Shown here: positions 18,385-28,856 of the stretch, piece by piece | Numbering within the stretch: the first letter of the stretch is position 1 | Layout: every line of letters begins with the position of its first letter | Origin: Parasulfuritortus sp037439465 | GTDB taxonomy: Bacteria > Pseudomonadota > Gammaproteobacteria > Burkholderiales > Thiobacillaceae | DNA length: 64,000 nucleotides | Reading direction: 5' to 3' | Assembly (NCBI GenBank): GCA_037439465.1 | Contig: JBBIVX010000016.1 | Coordinates: 3,889 to 67,888 of the forward strand | Program-made: the position numbers and the translations under genes | Notes under the pieces: model-generated | Told to the model about the DNA's origin: nothing | The model's database searches: none | What the model saw: the letters and a program-made list of their open reading frames with translations, nothing else

Positions 18385-18930
18385 ATGAGCACCACCAACA
18401 CCCGCGATTATCTCGTTATCACCGCTACAGGCGAGGATCAGGTCGGACTGGTCCAGCGCTTCACCAGCCGCATCGTCGACGCCGGCTGCAACATCGAGGA
18501 ATCACGCATGGCCCTGCTCGGTGGCCAATTCGCCCTCATCATGCTGGTGTCGGGCCGCTGGGACGCACTGACCCGGCTGGAGGACCGCCTCAGCAGCGTG
18601 GGCGAGGAGCTCGGCCTCAGCATTCTGCAGAAGCGCACCCGGCAACTGGAACGCAAGGCCCCGCTGGTGCCCTACAACATCAACGTGGTGGCCATGGACC
18701 ATCCGGGCATCGTCCACAACCTGGCCGATTTTTTCGCCCAGCGCGGCATCAACATCGAGGAACTTGCCACCGACACCTACCCTGCCCCGCACACCGGCAC
18801 CCCCATGTTCTCGGTGAATATGACGGTGGGCATCCCGGCTGACACCCATATCCCCACGCTGCGCGGCGATTTTCTCGATCACTGCGACAGTCTCAACCTG
18901 GACGCCATCTTCGAACCTGCCCGCGGCTGA
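18385..18930 (+). CDS. GcvR-like tandem ACT-domain regulator
   Basis: 181 residues made of two ACT domains (about 8-80 and 95-170), the layout of GcvR, the glycine-cleavage repressor partner of GcvA in E. coli. The N-terminal ACT reads TGEDQVGLVQRFTSRI and the second MDHPGIVHNLADFFAQRGIN. It lacks a DNA-binding domain, so it would act by binding a partner or an amino acid. No gcv genes are present here, so the glycine role is by family only. Confidence 0.85.
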   Translation: MSTTNTRDYLVITATGEDQVGLVQRFTSRIVDAGCNIEESRMALLGGQFALIMLVSGRWDALTRLEDRLSSVGEELGLSILQKRTRQLERKAPLVPYNINVVAMDHPGIVHNLADFFAQRGINIEELATDTYPAPHTGTPMFSVNMTVGIPADTHIPTLRGDFLDHCDSLNLDAIFEPARG

Positions 18931-18955
18931 TCCACGTGACTGACGGGCACACCCG

Positions 18956-19798
18956 ATGAACTCATACTCCCGCCTGGCCTCGCGCTCCATGGTCGCCTCC
19001 GGCGTGGCGGCGGTCGCCCTGTTCTGGTTGCTCGATGCGGCCATCGACCACTTCTACAACGATCCGGACACCCCCTTCATCGATTGCCTGCTGCACCCCG
19101 GCGCGACGGAGACATGGGCGCGCCTGTTGGAGACGCTGCTGTTCCTGCTGCTCGCCCTAGTCGCCACCACGCTGTTGCATTTCAAGGAAAATGCCGAGGC
19201 CCGGCTGCGCCACAGCGGTTTTCGCCTGGAAGAACTGACGGCCGAACTGGCACAAAAGAATGAAATACTGCAAAGGGAAATCCATCACCGCCAAGAGATC
19301 GAGCGGCAGTTGGCCAAACTTTCCGTCACCGACCAGTTGACCGGAATTTTCAATCGCCGCAAGTTCGACGAGACCTTGCAGGCGGAGCTCCGCCAGGAGG
19401 CCCGCTACCCGCGTGGACTGGCCCTGATCACCCTCGACATCGACCATTTCAAGGACATCAATGATTTGCATGGCCATGCCGTGGGTGACACCGTGCTCAA
19501 GGAACTGGCCCGGCAGATCACCGCGACGATGCGCGAGGCGGACAGCTTCTTCCGCGTCGGCGGTGAGGAATTCAGCCTCATCACCTTTGCTCCTGACAGC
19601 GACAGCCTGGCACTCGCCGCAGAAAAACTGCGGCGCGCGGTGGCCACTCACGTCTTTCGGGGTGTGGGGCGGTTGACCATCAGCCTCGGCGCCAGCCTCT
19701 ATCGCCAGGGCGACGACTACGACAGCCTCTGCCAACGCGCCGACGAGGCCCTGTACCAGGCCAAGGACAGCGGTCGCAACCAGGTGACGGTGGCATAA
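18956..19798 (+). CDS. membrane-associated diguanylate cyclase (GGEEF)
   Basis: 280 residues. Two hydrophobic helices (about 10-30 and 60-80) frame a short periplasmic loop. A coiled coil (about 85-120) and a GGDEF domain follow. The active site is RVGGEEF, a functional variant, and an I-site READ lies five residues upstream, so synthesis of c-di-GMP with product inhibition is expected. The sensory loop is too small to name a ligand. Begins 25 bp after the ACT-domain gene. Confidence 0.9.
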   Translation: MNSYSRLASRSMVASGVAAVALFWLLDAAIDHFYNDPDTPFIDCLLHPGATETWARLLETLLFLLLALVATTLLHFKENAEARLRHSGFRLEELTAELAQKNEILQREIHHRQEIERQLAKLSVTDQLTGIFNRRKFDETLQAELRQEARYPRGLALITLDIDHFKDINDLHGHAVGDTVLKELARQITATMREADSFFRVGGEEFSLITFAPDSDSLALAAEKLRRAVATHVFRGVGRLTISLGASLYRQGDDYDSLCQRADEALYQAKDSGRNQVTVA

Positions 19799-19851
19799 TC
19801 CTGGCGACCGCCGACCACCGGCGGTTGTTTTATTTATGAATACCAACGTCC

Positions 19852-21462
<1,611 letters not shown>

Positions 21463-21656
21463 ATAATTGACGGCAACGGGGCGACACCCGCGGCGCGCGC
21501 TCAGTGCATACATACTAGGACGCTTGGCCATGACGACGCCCAAGAGCGCGTGAAATACTTACTCGCCAGCAAGTACTTGGCACGGCACCTCGCCCAGTCG
21601 AGCACGGCGGTCGGCCCCCACAGCCGGCCCTTCATCGAGCGGAAGGAGTAAACACC

Positions 21657-21902
21657 ATGAACCCCATCAGCACCCAGCCGGGCGGCGCCATGCCCGATTT
21701 TTCCAACGCCGAGGCCGGGGCATCGAGCACCGCTCCGGCCTGTAAGACCTACACCGTCGTCACCGGCGATACGCTATCCAAGATCGCCAAGCGTGAGTAT
21801 GGCAACGCCAACGACTGGCGCCGCATCTTCGAAGCCAACCGGGATGTCATCAAGGACCCGGACAAGATTTTTCCCGGCAAGGTCATCAAGCTTCCCCAGT
21901 GA
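21657..21902 (+). CDS. small LysM-domain protein
   Basis: 81 residues, preceded by a good AAGGAG site. A single LysM domain covers about 30-80: YTVVTGDTLSKIAKREYG at its start and FPGKVIKLP at its end. There is no signal peptide, as in E. coli YgaU (Kbp), which is a cytoplasmic K+-binding LysM protein; without the BON domain of YgaU the comparison is only partial. Heads a same-strand run with the following lipoprotein gene (16 bp). Confidence 0.85.
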   Translation: MNPISTQPGGAMPDFSNAEAGASSTAPACKTYTVVTGDTLSKIAKREYGNANDWRRIFEANRDVIKDPDKIFPGKVIKLPQ

Positions 21903-21918
21903 ACGTAAGGAGACAGTC

Positions 21919-22398
21919 ATGAGACCCACAGCCATCATCGCGCTGGCCCTGGCCGCGCTGCTCACATTGTCCCTAAGCGCCTGCGGCAAGAAGGAAGCAC
22001 CGCCGCCCGCCGCCGTCGCGCCGGCCCCCGTGCCTGCCCCTGCCGCGCCAGCCACGGCGGGCGTGCCGGTGGTGGTCAAACTCATCAGTTTAGGAAACCA
22101 GATCAACGCCGAGAAGCAGGTGGCGCACGTCATGTCCGATTTTTCCGCCCGCGACATCATCTATGCCGCGGTGGAGACCATAGGTAGCGGCAAGGCCAGC
22201 ATGAAGGCGGTGTGGACCTACCACAAGGCGGACAAACCCATACTGGTGAACGAAACGAGCCAGGAGATCGAGGCCGCCGGTCCCGCCACCACCGAGTTTC
22301 ACATCAGCAAGCCGGATGGGTGGCCACGCGGTGATTATCAGCTCGAAATCTTTTTGAACGGTGCCTCCGCCGGCATGCAGAAGTTCACTGTCAAGTAA
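21919..22398 (+). CDS. uncharacterised lipoprotein with proline-alanine linker
   Basis: 159 residues from an ATG with an AAGGAG site 7 nt upstream. The signal peptide ends in LSAC (lipobox), followed by a short Lys-Glu stretch and a Pro/Ala-rich linker (about 25-50), then a globular domain of about 110 residues. That domain opens with VVKLISLGNQINAEKQV and ends KPDGWPRGDYQLEIFLNG. The linker suggests tethering from a membrane through the periplasm. No named family recognised. Starts 16 bp after the LysM gene, so the two may act together at the cell wall. Confidence 0.8.
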   Translation: MRPTAIIALALAALLTLSLSACGKKEAPPPAAVAPAPVPAPAAPATAGVPVVVKLISLGNQINAEKQVAHVMSDFSARDIIYAAVETIGSGKASMKAVWTYHKADKPILVNETSQEIEAAGPATTEFHISKPDGWPRGDYQLEIFLNGASAGMQKFTVK

Positions 22399-22526
22399 GG
22401 CCCGCGATGGGGGCGCAGGCGCTGCTGGCCTCACCCGCGCCTCCGCCGTCCACCGCCTCGCCATGCCATGGTCCCGCGATGGCCGGCATTGCTATACTCG
22501 TCGCAGTACCACACTCGTCAGCCCCG

Positions 22527-23492
22527 ATGAAAACACTCGAAGGCAGTTCACAGGAAGCCATCGTGCAACAACGCGAGGCCTTGCGCGTCGTACTGCGCGG
22601 CCCGCTGCAAAAGGCAGCGGAGTTGTGCAGCTATGCCTGGCATGACCGTGCCGCGCTGGACGCCGCCCTGAGCGAGGCCTTTCGCATCATCCCCTCGTGC
22701 CGCTACCTGTATGCCCTCAACACCGATGGTGTGCAGATCAGCAGCAATATCGCGCGCGATGGCAGGCACCCCGATGACTGCGGCCGCGACCGTTCGCAAC
22801 GGCCTTACATGCGGGAGAAGGTGCCGGCCGACGGCTTCGTGCTGTCGCAGGCCTATATCAGCCTGCGCGCCAAGCGCCCCTCGCTCACCGCCATCCAGCT
22901 GGTGCGCGGCACCGACTGGCGGGTACTCGGCTTCGTCGGCGCCGACTTCGACATGCGAGACCTGCCCATCACCCGCCAGCTCTATCAGGAGCCCACCCAC
23001 TGGCGGCAGATCAAGGGCGACCCGGCCATCCGCGGCACGGTCTTTCACCAGACCCGCACTGACAGCCTGATGGACAGCCACATCGACACTGTGCTGCCGG
23101 TGGTGGAGGCGCTGATGACCACGCATGGCGTGCATCACGTTATCCTGCATTTTTCCAGCAGCCGCGCCGTGATCTGGCTGACCGAGGACCCCTTGCGTTA
23201 TCGCCTGCTCGACATCGATGCCTTGACCGATCCCAACATCTGCCTGACCTACCCCACCCGTCCCTGGCCGGCCGGGGCCCTGGTCGAGCGCACGCAGATC
23301 CGCCCCGTCCTGGAAAGGATGCGTGCCCTGCGCTTCATGGACGAGATGTTCTACCTGCGCTCCGGCACCCTCAACATTTTCAATGGCGTCGTCGGTCTGA
23401 CCTTCTCCTGCGACGGCTCCCACTACATCCCGGTCAACGAGTTTCTGGACAAGGGCCAGGAGTTCTGGATCGGCCAGGGGCTGGACGCCTGA
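22527..23492 (+). CDS. soluble PDC (Cache-like) sensor-domain protein
   Basis: 321 residues from the ATG opening MKTLEGSSQEAI. The first 190 residues look like a PDC/Cache fold, with signatures CGRDRSQRPYM, SQAYISLRAKRPSLTA and VLGFVGADFDMRDLP. The rest (about 195-321) is a second, unnamed domain. PDC domains are usually periplasmic parts of receptors, but here there is no signal peptide, no transmembrane helix and no output domain. It is therefore probably a cytoplasmic small-molecule binder. Followed 15 bp later by the DUF2799 lipoprotein gene with a strong ribosome site. Confidence 0.75.
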   Translation: MKTLEGSSQEAIVQQREALRVVLRGPLQKAAELCSYAWHDRAALDAALSEAFRIIPSCRYLYALNTDGVQISSNIARDGRHPDDCGRDRSQRPYMREKVPADGFVLSQAYISLRAKRPSLTAIQLVRGTDWRVLGFVGADFDMRDLPITRQLYQEPTHWRQIKGDPAIRGTVFHQTRTDSLMDSHIDTVLPVVEALMTTHGVHHVILHFSSSRAVIWLTEDPLRYRLLDIDALTDPNICLTYPTRPWPAGALVERTQIRPVLERMRALRFMDEMFYLRSGTLNIFNGVVGLTFSCDGSHYIPVNEFLDKGQEFWIGQGLDA

Positions 23493-23507
23493 GGGGAGGG
23501 GAAAACC

Positions 23508-24086
23508 ATGCCGCTGCGCTGTCTGCTCGCCCTGGCCGGAGGCCTCATACTGGCCGGCTGCGCCACCCTGGACGAGGACAAATGCCGGACAGCGAATTGG
23601 CGCGAGATGGGCCTCGCGGACGGCCGTCAAGGCCAGCCCGCCAGTCGGCTCAAGACCTACCGCAAGGATTGTGCCGATTATGGCATCCGGCCGCGCGAAC
23701 AGGACTATCTGAATGGCCGGGCCGAGGGGCTGCGCGACTACTGCCGACTCGACAACGCCTTCCAGAGCGGGCTTCAGGGCCACATCTACCAGGGTGTCTG
23801 CCCGCCCGCCGTGGAGCCGATGTTCCGCCGTTATCACGCTGCCGCCTATGCGGTTTACCAAACCCGGCAGGAAATCGAACGGGTTGACGAGGCGCTGACC
23901 AGCCGTGAGCGCCAGCTATGGGACAGTAAACTCACGCCGGAGGAACGGCATCGCTTGCGCCAGGAGATCCGCGACCTCGACCGCAAACGCCACCGCCTGC
24001 GCGACGACCTCAACTACCAGGAACTGGAGCTCGACCGGCTGATGCTGGAGTCGAGGAACAGTAAAGGACTGTGGCGGAATCCCTGA
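23508..24086 (+). CDS. DUF2799 lipoprotein
   Basis: 192 residues, preceded by a strong GGAGGGG site. The signal peptide ends in LAGC (lipobox). The DUF2799 region follows, with repeated G/RA motifs: WREMGLADGRQG, DYLNGRAEGLRDYC. A highly charged coiled coil covers about 120-190. Six Cys residues in the mature protein could form disulfides in the periplasm. Function unknown. The stop is followed by a hairpin at 24099-24119. Confidence 0.82.
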   Translation: MPLRCLLALAGGLILAGCATLDEDKCRTANWREMGLADGRQGQPASRLKTYRKDCADYGIRPREQDYLNGRAEGLRDYCRLDNAFQSGLQGHIYQGVCPPAVEPMFRRYHAAAYAVYQTRQEIERVDEALTSRERQLWDSKLTPEERHRLRQEIRDLDRKRHRLRDDLNYQELELDRLMLESRNSKGLWRNP

Positions 24087-24098
24087 CCCAGCGCTCTG

Positions 24099-24119
24099 CG
24101 TGCCATTTTTCATGGCGCG
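24099..24119 (+). terminator. possible terminator hairpin after the DUF2799 gene
   Basis: Arms CGTGCCAT and ATGGCGCG with a TTTTC loop (one G-T pair), 12 nt after the stop codon. No T-run follows, so rho-independent action is uncertain. Confidence 0.35.
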
Positions 24120-24258
24120 GCGGCTGTTGCGGATGCGTTACCGGCAGAGGCTTCGGGTAAACTCGAATCCCCGGATACAGTTTAGCTGCCGGCTTTCCCC
24201 CCACGCCCTGAGTACGGCATGAGAAAAGACCACGGGTGAGCGGCAGCGGTGCGATTTG

Positions 24259-25923
24259 ATGAAAATAGCCGTCAGCGAACTCATCGTAAGATTTCTCCAA
24301 CGCCTGGGCATCGAATATATCTTCGGCATCCCCGGCGCCCATATCCTGCCGGTTTACGACAGCCTTTACGACTCAGGCCTCAAAACCGTGCTGACCAAAC
24401 ACGAACAGGGGGCCGCCTTCATGGCTGGCGGCTATGCCCGCGTCTCGGGCAAAGTGGCCGCCTGCATCGCCACCGCCGGCCCCGGTGCCACCAACCTGGT
24501 GACCGGCATTGCCAACGCCTATGCAGACAGGCAGCCCATACTCGTCATCACCGGCGAGACCTCCACCCATATTTTCGGCCGGGGTGGGCTGCAAGAAAGT
24601 TCGGGCGAGGGCGGCAGCATCGATCAAGCCGCCTTGTTCCAAGGCATCGCCCGCTATCACAAGACCGTGGAAAGGACAGATTACCTCGCCCACGTCCTCA
24701 ATCGTGCCGCCAAGATTCTGCGCTCCCAAAAGCCGGGACCGGTGGTATTGAGCCTGCCCTATAACGTGCAAAAGGAAAGCGTCGACCCGGCCATCCTGGA
24801 CGGTATCGGCAACGCCGCCGATGACCCAGCCAGCGCCAGGCCGGAGCGATCGGTCTCAGCCCTGGGCGAGCTCATCGATGGCGCGCGCCACCCGGTCATA
24901 CTGGCCGGCCATGGCTGTTTCCAGGCGGGGGCGGGAGAAGTGCTGGCCGGGCTGAGCGAAAGACTGGGCATCCCGGTGGCGACCAGCCTCAAGGCCAAAG
25001 GCCTCATCGATGAGGGCGCCGCCTTGTCCCTCGGCAGCCTCGGCGTCACATCCAACGGCCAGGCCTATCGCTATATCGTCAGCCAAGCCGATCTGGTCAT
25101 TTTTCTCGGTGTCTCTTTCAACGAGCGCACCAGCTATCTCTGGGATGAGCGGCTGCTGGCCGGCAAGCGCCTTGCCCAGGTCGATCTCGACCCGGAGCAA
25201 CTGGGCCGGGTGTTCAAACCCGATGTCGCCCTGGAGGGTGACGTCAAGGACATACTGACGGCGTTGGCGCAAAGATACGCCGGCGGCAACGTCACCACTA
25301 AGGATCTCCGCCCTTTCCTCGCCCACGTCCAGGATGCTCGCCAGAGGGCCAGATCGGAGGAGGCGGCGCCGGCAAAATTTGCCCTGGCCGAGAGTTTCTT
25401 CAGCCGCCTGGCGGCACGGTTTCCGCAGGAGGCGCTGATCTTCGACGATAACATCATCTTCGCGCAGCGTTATTTCAACGTCTCTCGCGGCAACCGCTAT
25501 ATTCCTAATTCCGGTATCTCCGCCCTGGGGCACGCCATACCCGCCGCCATCGGCGCCCGTTTCCATACCCGCCAGCCGACCTTTGCCATCCTCGGCGACG
25601 GTGGTTTCCAGATGTGCGGCATGGAGATCATGACGGCGGTCAATTATCGCATCCCGCTCAATATCGTGGTCTTCAACAACTCGACCATGGGACTCATCCG
25701 CAAGAACCAGTTCCAACTCTACCGGAGCCGCTTCATCGACTGTGATTTCGTCAACCCCGATCTGGGTCTTCTGGCCCGCTCGTTCGGCATCCACCATCGC
25801 CGCATCGACAGCGAGGACGACCTCGACCGTCTGTTCGCCGAGGACGACCTGACCGGCGCGATCAACCTGATCGAGATCATGCTCGACAAGAACGCCTTCC
25901 CCGATTACCTCTCCAACCGCTGA
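24259..25923 (+). CDS. thiamine-diphosphate enzyme of the acetolactate-synthase family
   Basis: 554 residues. The three ThDP-enzyme domains are present. The N-terminal Pyr domain has the catalytic Glu49 (KHEQGAAFMA). A central domain covers about 185-320. The C-terminal PP domain holds the ThDP/Mg motif GDG near 446 through the NN pair near 474 (VFNNSTMG). The region that in acetolactate synthases reads DAFQE is replaced by RGGLQESSGEGGS, so the acceptor specificity is probably different. No small subunit (ilvN/H) or branched-chain gene is near. A TTG precedes the ATG directly; the ATG is used. It is 7 bp from the large glycosyltransferase-like gene, suggesting a common pathway. Confidence 0.88.
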   Translation: MKIAVSELIVRFLQRLGIEYIFGIPGAHILPVYDSLYDSGLKTVLTKHEQGAAFMAGGYARVSGKVAACIATAGPGATNLVTGIANAYADRQPILVITGETSTHIFGRGGLQESSGEGGSIDQAALFQGIARYHKTVERTDYLAHVLNRAAKILRSQKPGPVVLSLPYNVQKESVDPAILDGIGNAADDPASARPERSVSALGELIDGARHPVILAGHGCFQAGAGEVLAGLSERLGIPVATSLKAKGLIDEGAALSLGSLGVTSNGQAYRYIVSQADLVIFLGVSFNERTSYLWDERLLAGKRLAQVDLDPEQLGRVFKPDVALEGDVKDILTALAQRYAGGNVTTKDLRPFLAHVQDARQRARSEEAAPAKFALAESFFSRLAARFPQEALIFDDNIIFAQRYFNVSRGNRYIPNSGISALGHAIPAAIGARFHTRQPTFAILGDGGFQMCGMEIMTAVNYRIPLNIVVFNNSTMGLIRKNQFQLYRSRFIDCDFVNPDLGLLARSFGIHHRRIDSEDDLDRLFAEDDLTGAINLIEIMLDKNAFPDYLSNR

Positions 25924-25930
25924 GCCGGGG

Positions 25931-27703
25931 ATGGCCATGGATACCCCGATCGACGCCTGTCAGGCCCGTATCGATGACCTCGAACGCCGGTTATGGGTGG
26001 CGGGCGTGCCCGCCGTTGCCGCACTGGCAGACTACCAGGCGGCCTGCCGTGACCTGGAGCGGCGCATCGCCGCCCAGGGCAACGATACGCGGTACCGCTT
26101 CGTCGTCATTATCCCGGTGGCCGACCGGCCGCAGCACCTCGGCAACTGTCTCGACAGCCTGCTGCGTCTTTGCCGGACCTACGCCTACGGCGGCTTTGCC
26201 GCCGGCAGATACAGCAAGGTCGAGGCCATTGTCGTCGACGACAGTGGCGATGCGGGCAACGTTGCCAGACACCGCGCTCTCGCCGGCGAATACAGCGATC
26301 AAGGCCTTGCCACCGCATACCTTGGGCTAAGCCAGCAGATCGCCCTGGTCGACAGTCTGAACGACGCACAGCGGCGGGGGCTGGCCCGTGTCCTCGGCGA
26401 TGACAAACGCGCGCGCCGGCACCACAAGGGCCCCTCGCTCACACGCAACATTGCTTACCTGCTCCTGAATGAAATCGCTGCCACCGGCGACAAGGTGCTG
26501 TTTCATTTCGTTGACAGCGACCAGGAGTTCCAGATCACCGTCGGCAGCACGACGGGCGACCGCGAACTCTACGCCATCAACTATTTCCGGGCGCTGGACC
26601 AGATATTTTCAAGTACCGACGCCACCGTGCTGACCGGCAAGGTGGTGGGCGATCCGCCGGTCTCGCCCGCGGTGATGGCCGGCAACTTTCTCGCAGACGT
26701 CGTCGCCTTCCTGGAGGAAATGGCGACGCTGGACCCCACCCTGCCCTGCCGCCTGCACAGCCCAGGGCGGCACAGCGACGCCGCCGCCTACCACGACATG
26801 GCGGCGCTGTTCGGCCTGGCGCCAGCGCCAACACCTCATGCCTACGCCTGCGATCTCCATGGCGCGCATGACCATGGCCGCTGTTTCGATGATTTTTCCG
26901 GCAAGCTCGACCGCTTCTTTCATGGCGCACATCCCACCCGCAAGACCTATTACCGGCCTGACGAACCACTCTCCCGGGTGCAGACGGCACGTACCGTCTA
27001 CACTGGCAATTACGTATTCCGGCCGGCCGGGCTCGATTACTTCATCCCCTTCGCCACGCTCGGATTGCGCATGGCCGGGCCGACGCTGGGCCGTCTCATG
27101 CAGGCCGAGCTGGGCCCGCGCTTCGTCTCGGCCAACCTGCCCATGCTGCACCGTCGCACGGTGCGCGCCAGCGGCCGGGCGGAATTCCGACCCGGCCTGG
27201 ACACGACCGGCGACAAGGTCGATCTCGGCGGCGAATTCGAACGGCAGTTCTACGGTGACGTCATGCTGTTCACCATCGAGCGGCTGTGCGCAACGGGCTA
27301 TCCGGCCAGGCACCTCGACGAGGCCGAGATCGCCGCCGCCGTCGATGCCACTCATGCCTTTCTGCTCGCACGCTATGAGACGTTGCAGGCTGTCATCCAG
27401 ACCCGGCTCGACACCCTCGATGGCCTGTTGCACGACCCGGCGCGCTGGTGGAACCGCTCGCCGCGCCACGCTGAGGGTGTCTGCCGCTTCGCCGCCTTCG
27501 CCGACAACATTCGCCACAACTTCAGCGCCGCCGGCGGCGGCCCGGTGCAGATTCACGACCCCACGCACCGCGCCAAACGTCTTGCCGACATCGCCGCGGC
27601 CATCGCCGCCTATGCCGAGGATCGCCGCGCCTGGGCGGCGCTGCTCGCCTGCCATGGCCACCCTGGGCCGCTCAGTCCAGAAATAACTGCAGGAGGTCGT
27701 TGA
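25931..27703 (+). CDS. large GT-A-like protein of unknown function
   Basis: 590 residues, cytoplasmic with no signal or transmembrane helix. After an N-terminal helical stretch (about 1-50), the sequence RFVVIIPVADRPQHL and EAIVVDDSGD look like the nucleotide-binding start of a family 2 glycosyltransferase. VDSDQEF near residue 194 could be the metal-binding DxD. The rest, rich in aromatic and His residues (HGAHDHGRCFDD, YRPDEPLSRV), is not recognised. Glycosyl transfer is inferred only from the N-terminal half. Co-transcribed with the ThDP enzyme (7-bp gap). The 3' end overlaps the convergent hemW gene by 32 bp. Confidence 0.72.
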   Translation: MAMDTPIDACQARIDDLERRLWVAGVPAVAALADYQAACRDLERRIAAQGNDTRYRFVVIIPVADRPQHLGNCLDSLLRLCRTYAYGGFAAGRYSKVEAIVVDDSGDAGNVARHRALAGEYSDQGLATAYLGLSQQIALVDSLNDAQRRGLARVLGDDKRARRHHKGPSLTRNIAYLLLNEIAATGDKVLFHFVDSDQEFQITVGSTTGDRELYAINYFRALDQIFSSTDATVLTGKVVGDPPVSPAVMAGNFLADVVAFLEEMATLDPTLPCRLHSPGRHSDAAAYHDMAALFGLAPAPTPHAYACDLHGAHDHGRCFDDFSGKLDRFFHGAHPTRKTYYRPDEPLSRVQTARTVYTGNYVFRPAGLDYFIPFATLGLRMAGPTLGRLMQAELGPRFVSANLPMLHRRTVRASGRAEFRPGLDTTGDKVDLGGEFERQFYGDVMLFTIERLCATGYPARHLDEAEIAAAVDATHAFLLARYETLQAVIQTRLDTLDGLLHDPARWWNRSPRHAEGVCRFAAFADNIRHNFSAAGGGPVQIHDPTHRAKRLADIAAAIAAYAEDRRAWAALLACHGHPGPLSPEITAGGR

Positions 27704-28856
27704 GATAACGCTGACCACGCGGCGTCGGCCGGATGCGGGTCGGTTCGACCGTCAACAGGCCGAGTGCCACCGCCCGCTCCAGTTCCGGCTCGATGGCCTG
27801 GTCAGGCAGGCCCGTGCGCTCGCCGAAGAGCCGGCGCTCGAACCCAGCGTTGAGGCGCAGCGCGTTCATCATGAATTCGAACTTGAGATCGTTGCGGCGC
27901 AAGGTGCGCGCATCCACCGGCGGCGTCCCGCCCGCCACCCAGGCCAGATAGTCGCGCGGCAGCTTGGGCCGCGCCTGGCGTACCACCCGGTCGGGGAAGC
28001 TCAGTTTGGAGTGGGCACCGGCGCCGATCCCAAGGTAGTCGCCAAAACGCCAGTAATTGAGGTTGTGGCGACACTCGCCGCCCGGCCGGGCATGGGCCGA
28101 GGTCTCATAATGCTGATAGCCAGCGCCCGTCAGCGTTTCCTCCAGCCGCTCCTGCATGGCCGCCGCCAGGTCCTCGTCGGGCAGCGCTGGCGGCGCCGCG
28201 GCGAAGGCGGTGTTGGGTTCCACGCTCAGGTGATAACAGGATAGGTGTTCAGGGGCATAGTCCAGGGCGTGGCCGAGATCACGCGCCAGATCGTCTGGTG
28301 TCTGTCCGGGCAGAGCATACATCAGGTCCAGGTTCACCCGTGCGAACAAGGTCCGCGCCGTGGCGACCGCCGCATGGGCCTCGCGCGCGTCATGCACGCG
28401 GCCGAGCGCCCGCAGATGGCGGTCATCGAAACTCTGGATACCGAGCGACAGGCGGTTGACGCCGGCCGCGCGGTAACCACGAAAACGCGCCAGCTCGAAG
28501 GTGCCAGGATTCGCCTCCAGAGTGATCTCGGCCCATGGCCGCAACTGCAGGCGGGCGCGCAGCGCCGCGAGCAGGGCATCCACCCCCTCGGCACTGAGCA
28601 GGCTGGGTGTGCCACCCCCGAAGAACACCGACTCCACCGGTCGCCCCCATACCTGGGGCAACGCGTGTTCCAAATCGCGCGTCAGCGCCGCCAGGTACTC
28701 CGCCTCAGGCAGGTCGCCGCGCAGCGCATGCGAATTGAAATCGCAGTAGGGACACTTGCTGAGGCACCATGGTATGTGGACATACAACGTCAGGGGCGGC
28801 AGCGCGGCGCGCCCGCCGGGCGGGTGGACAAGCGCTTGATGCGTCGCTTCAGCCAA
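27672..28856 (-). CDS. hemW: radical SAM heme chaperone HemW
   Basis: 394 residues. The radical SAM cluster motif is CLSKCPYC near residue 35, followed by FFGGGTPSLL and SLGIQSFDD, as in HemW/HemN-like proteins. HemW hands heme to respiratory enzymes; it is often mislabelled as an oxygen-independent coproporphyrinogen oxidase. The start is a TTG that overlaps the rdgB stop by 8 bp; no ATG precedes the first motif in frame. Last gene of the minus-strand run kinase, phosphatase, rph, rdgB, hemW. Confidence 0.92.
   Translation of the reverse strand: MAEATHQALVHPPGGRAALPPLTLYVHIPWCLSKCPYCDFNSHALRGDLPEAEYLAALTRDLEHALPQVWGRPVESVFFGGGTPSLLSAEGVDALLAALRARLQLRPWAEITLEANPGTFELARFRGYRAAGVNRLSLGIQSFDDRHLRALGRVHDAREAHAAVATARTLFARVNLDLMYALPGQTPDDLARDLGHALDYAPEHLSCYHLSVEPNTAFAAAPPALPDEDLAAAMQERLEETLTGAGYQHYETSAHARPGGECRHNLNYWRFGDYLGIGAGAHSKLSFPDRVVRQARPKLPRDYLAWVAGGTPPVDARTLRRNDLKFEFMMNALRLNAGFERRLFGERTGLPDQAIEPELERAVALGLLTVEPTRIRPTPRGQRYLNDLLQLFLD

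Noticed and set aside
21556..21575. Hairpin TACTT/AAGTA in the gap before the LysM gene
   Set aside because: Short, with an internal mismatch and no T-run or known motif; not called as a site.
22548..23861. 437-codon open frame opposite the PDC and DUF2799 genes
   Set aside because: Spans two well-started plus-strand genes and their gap; no domain.
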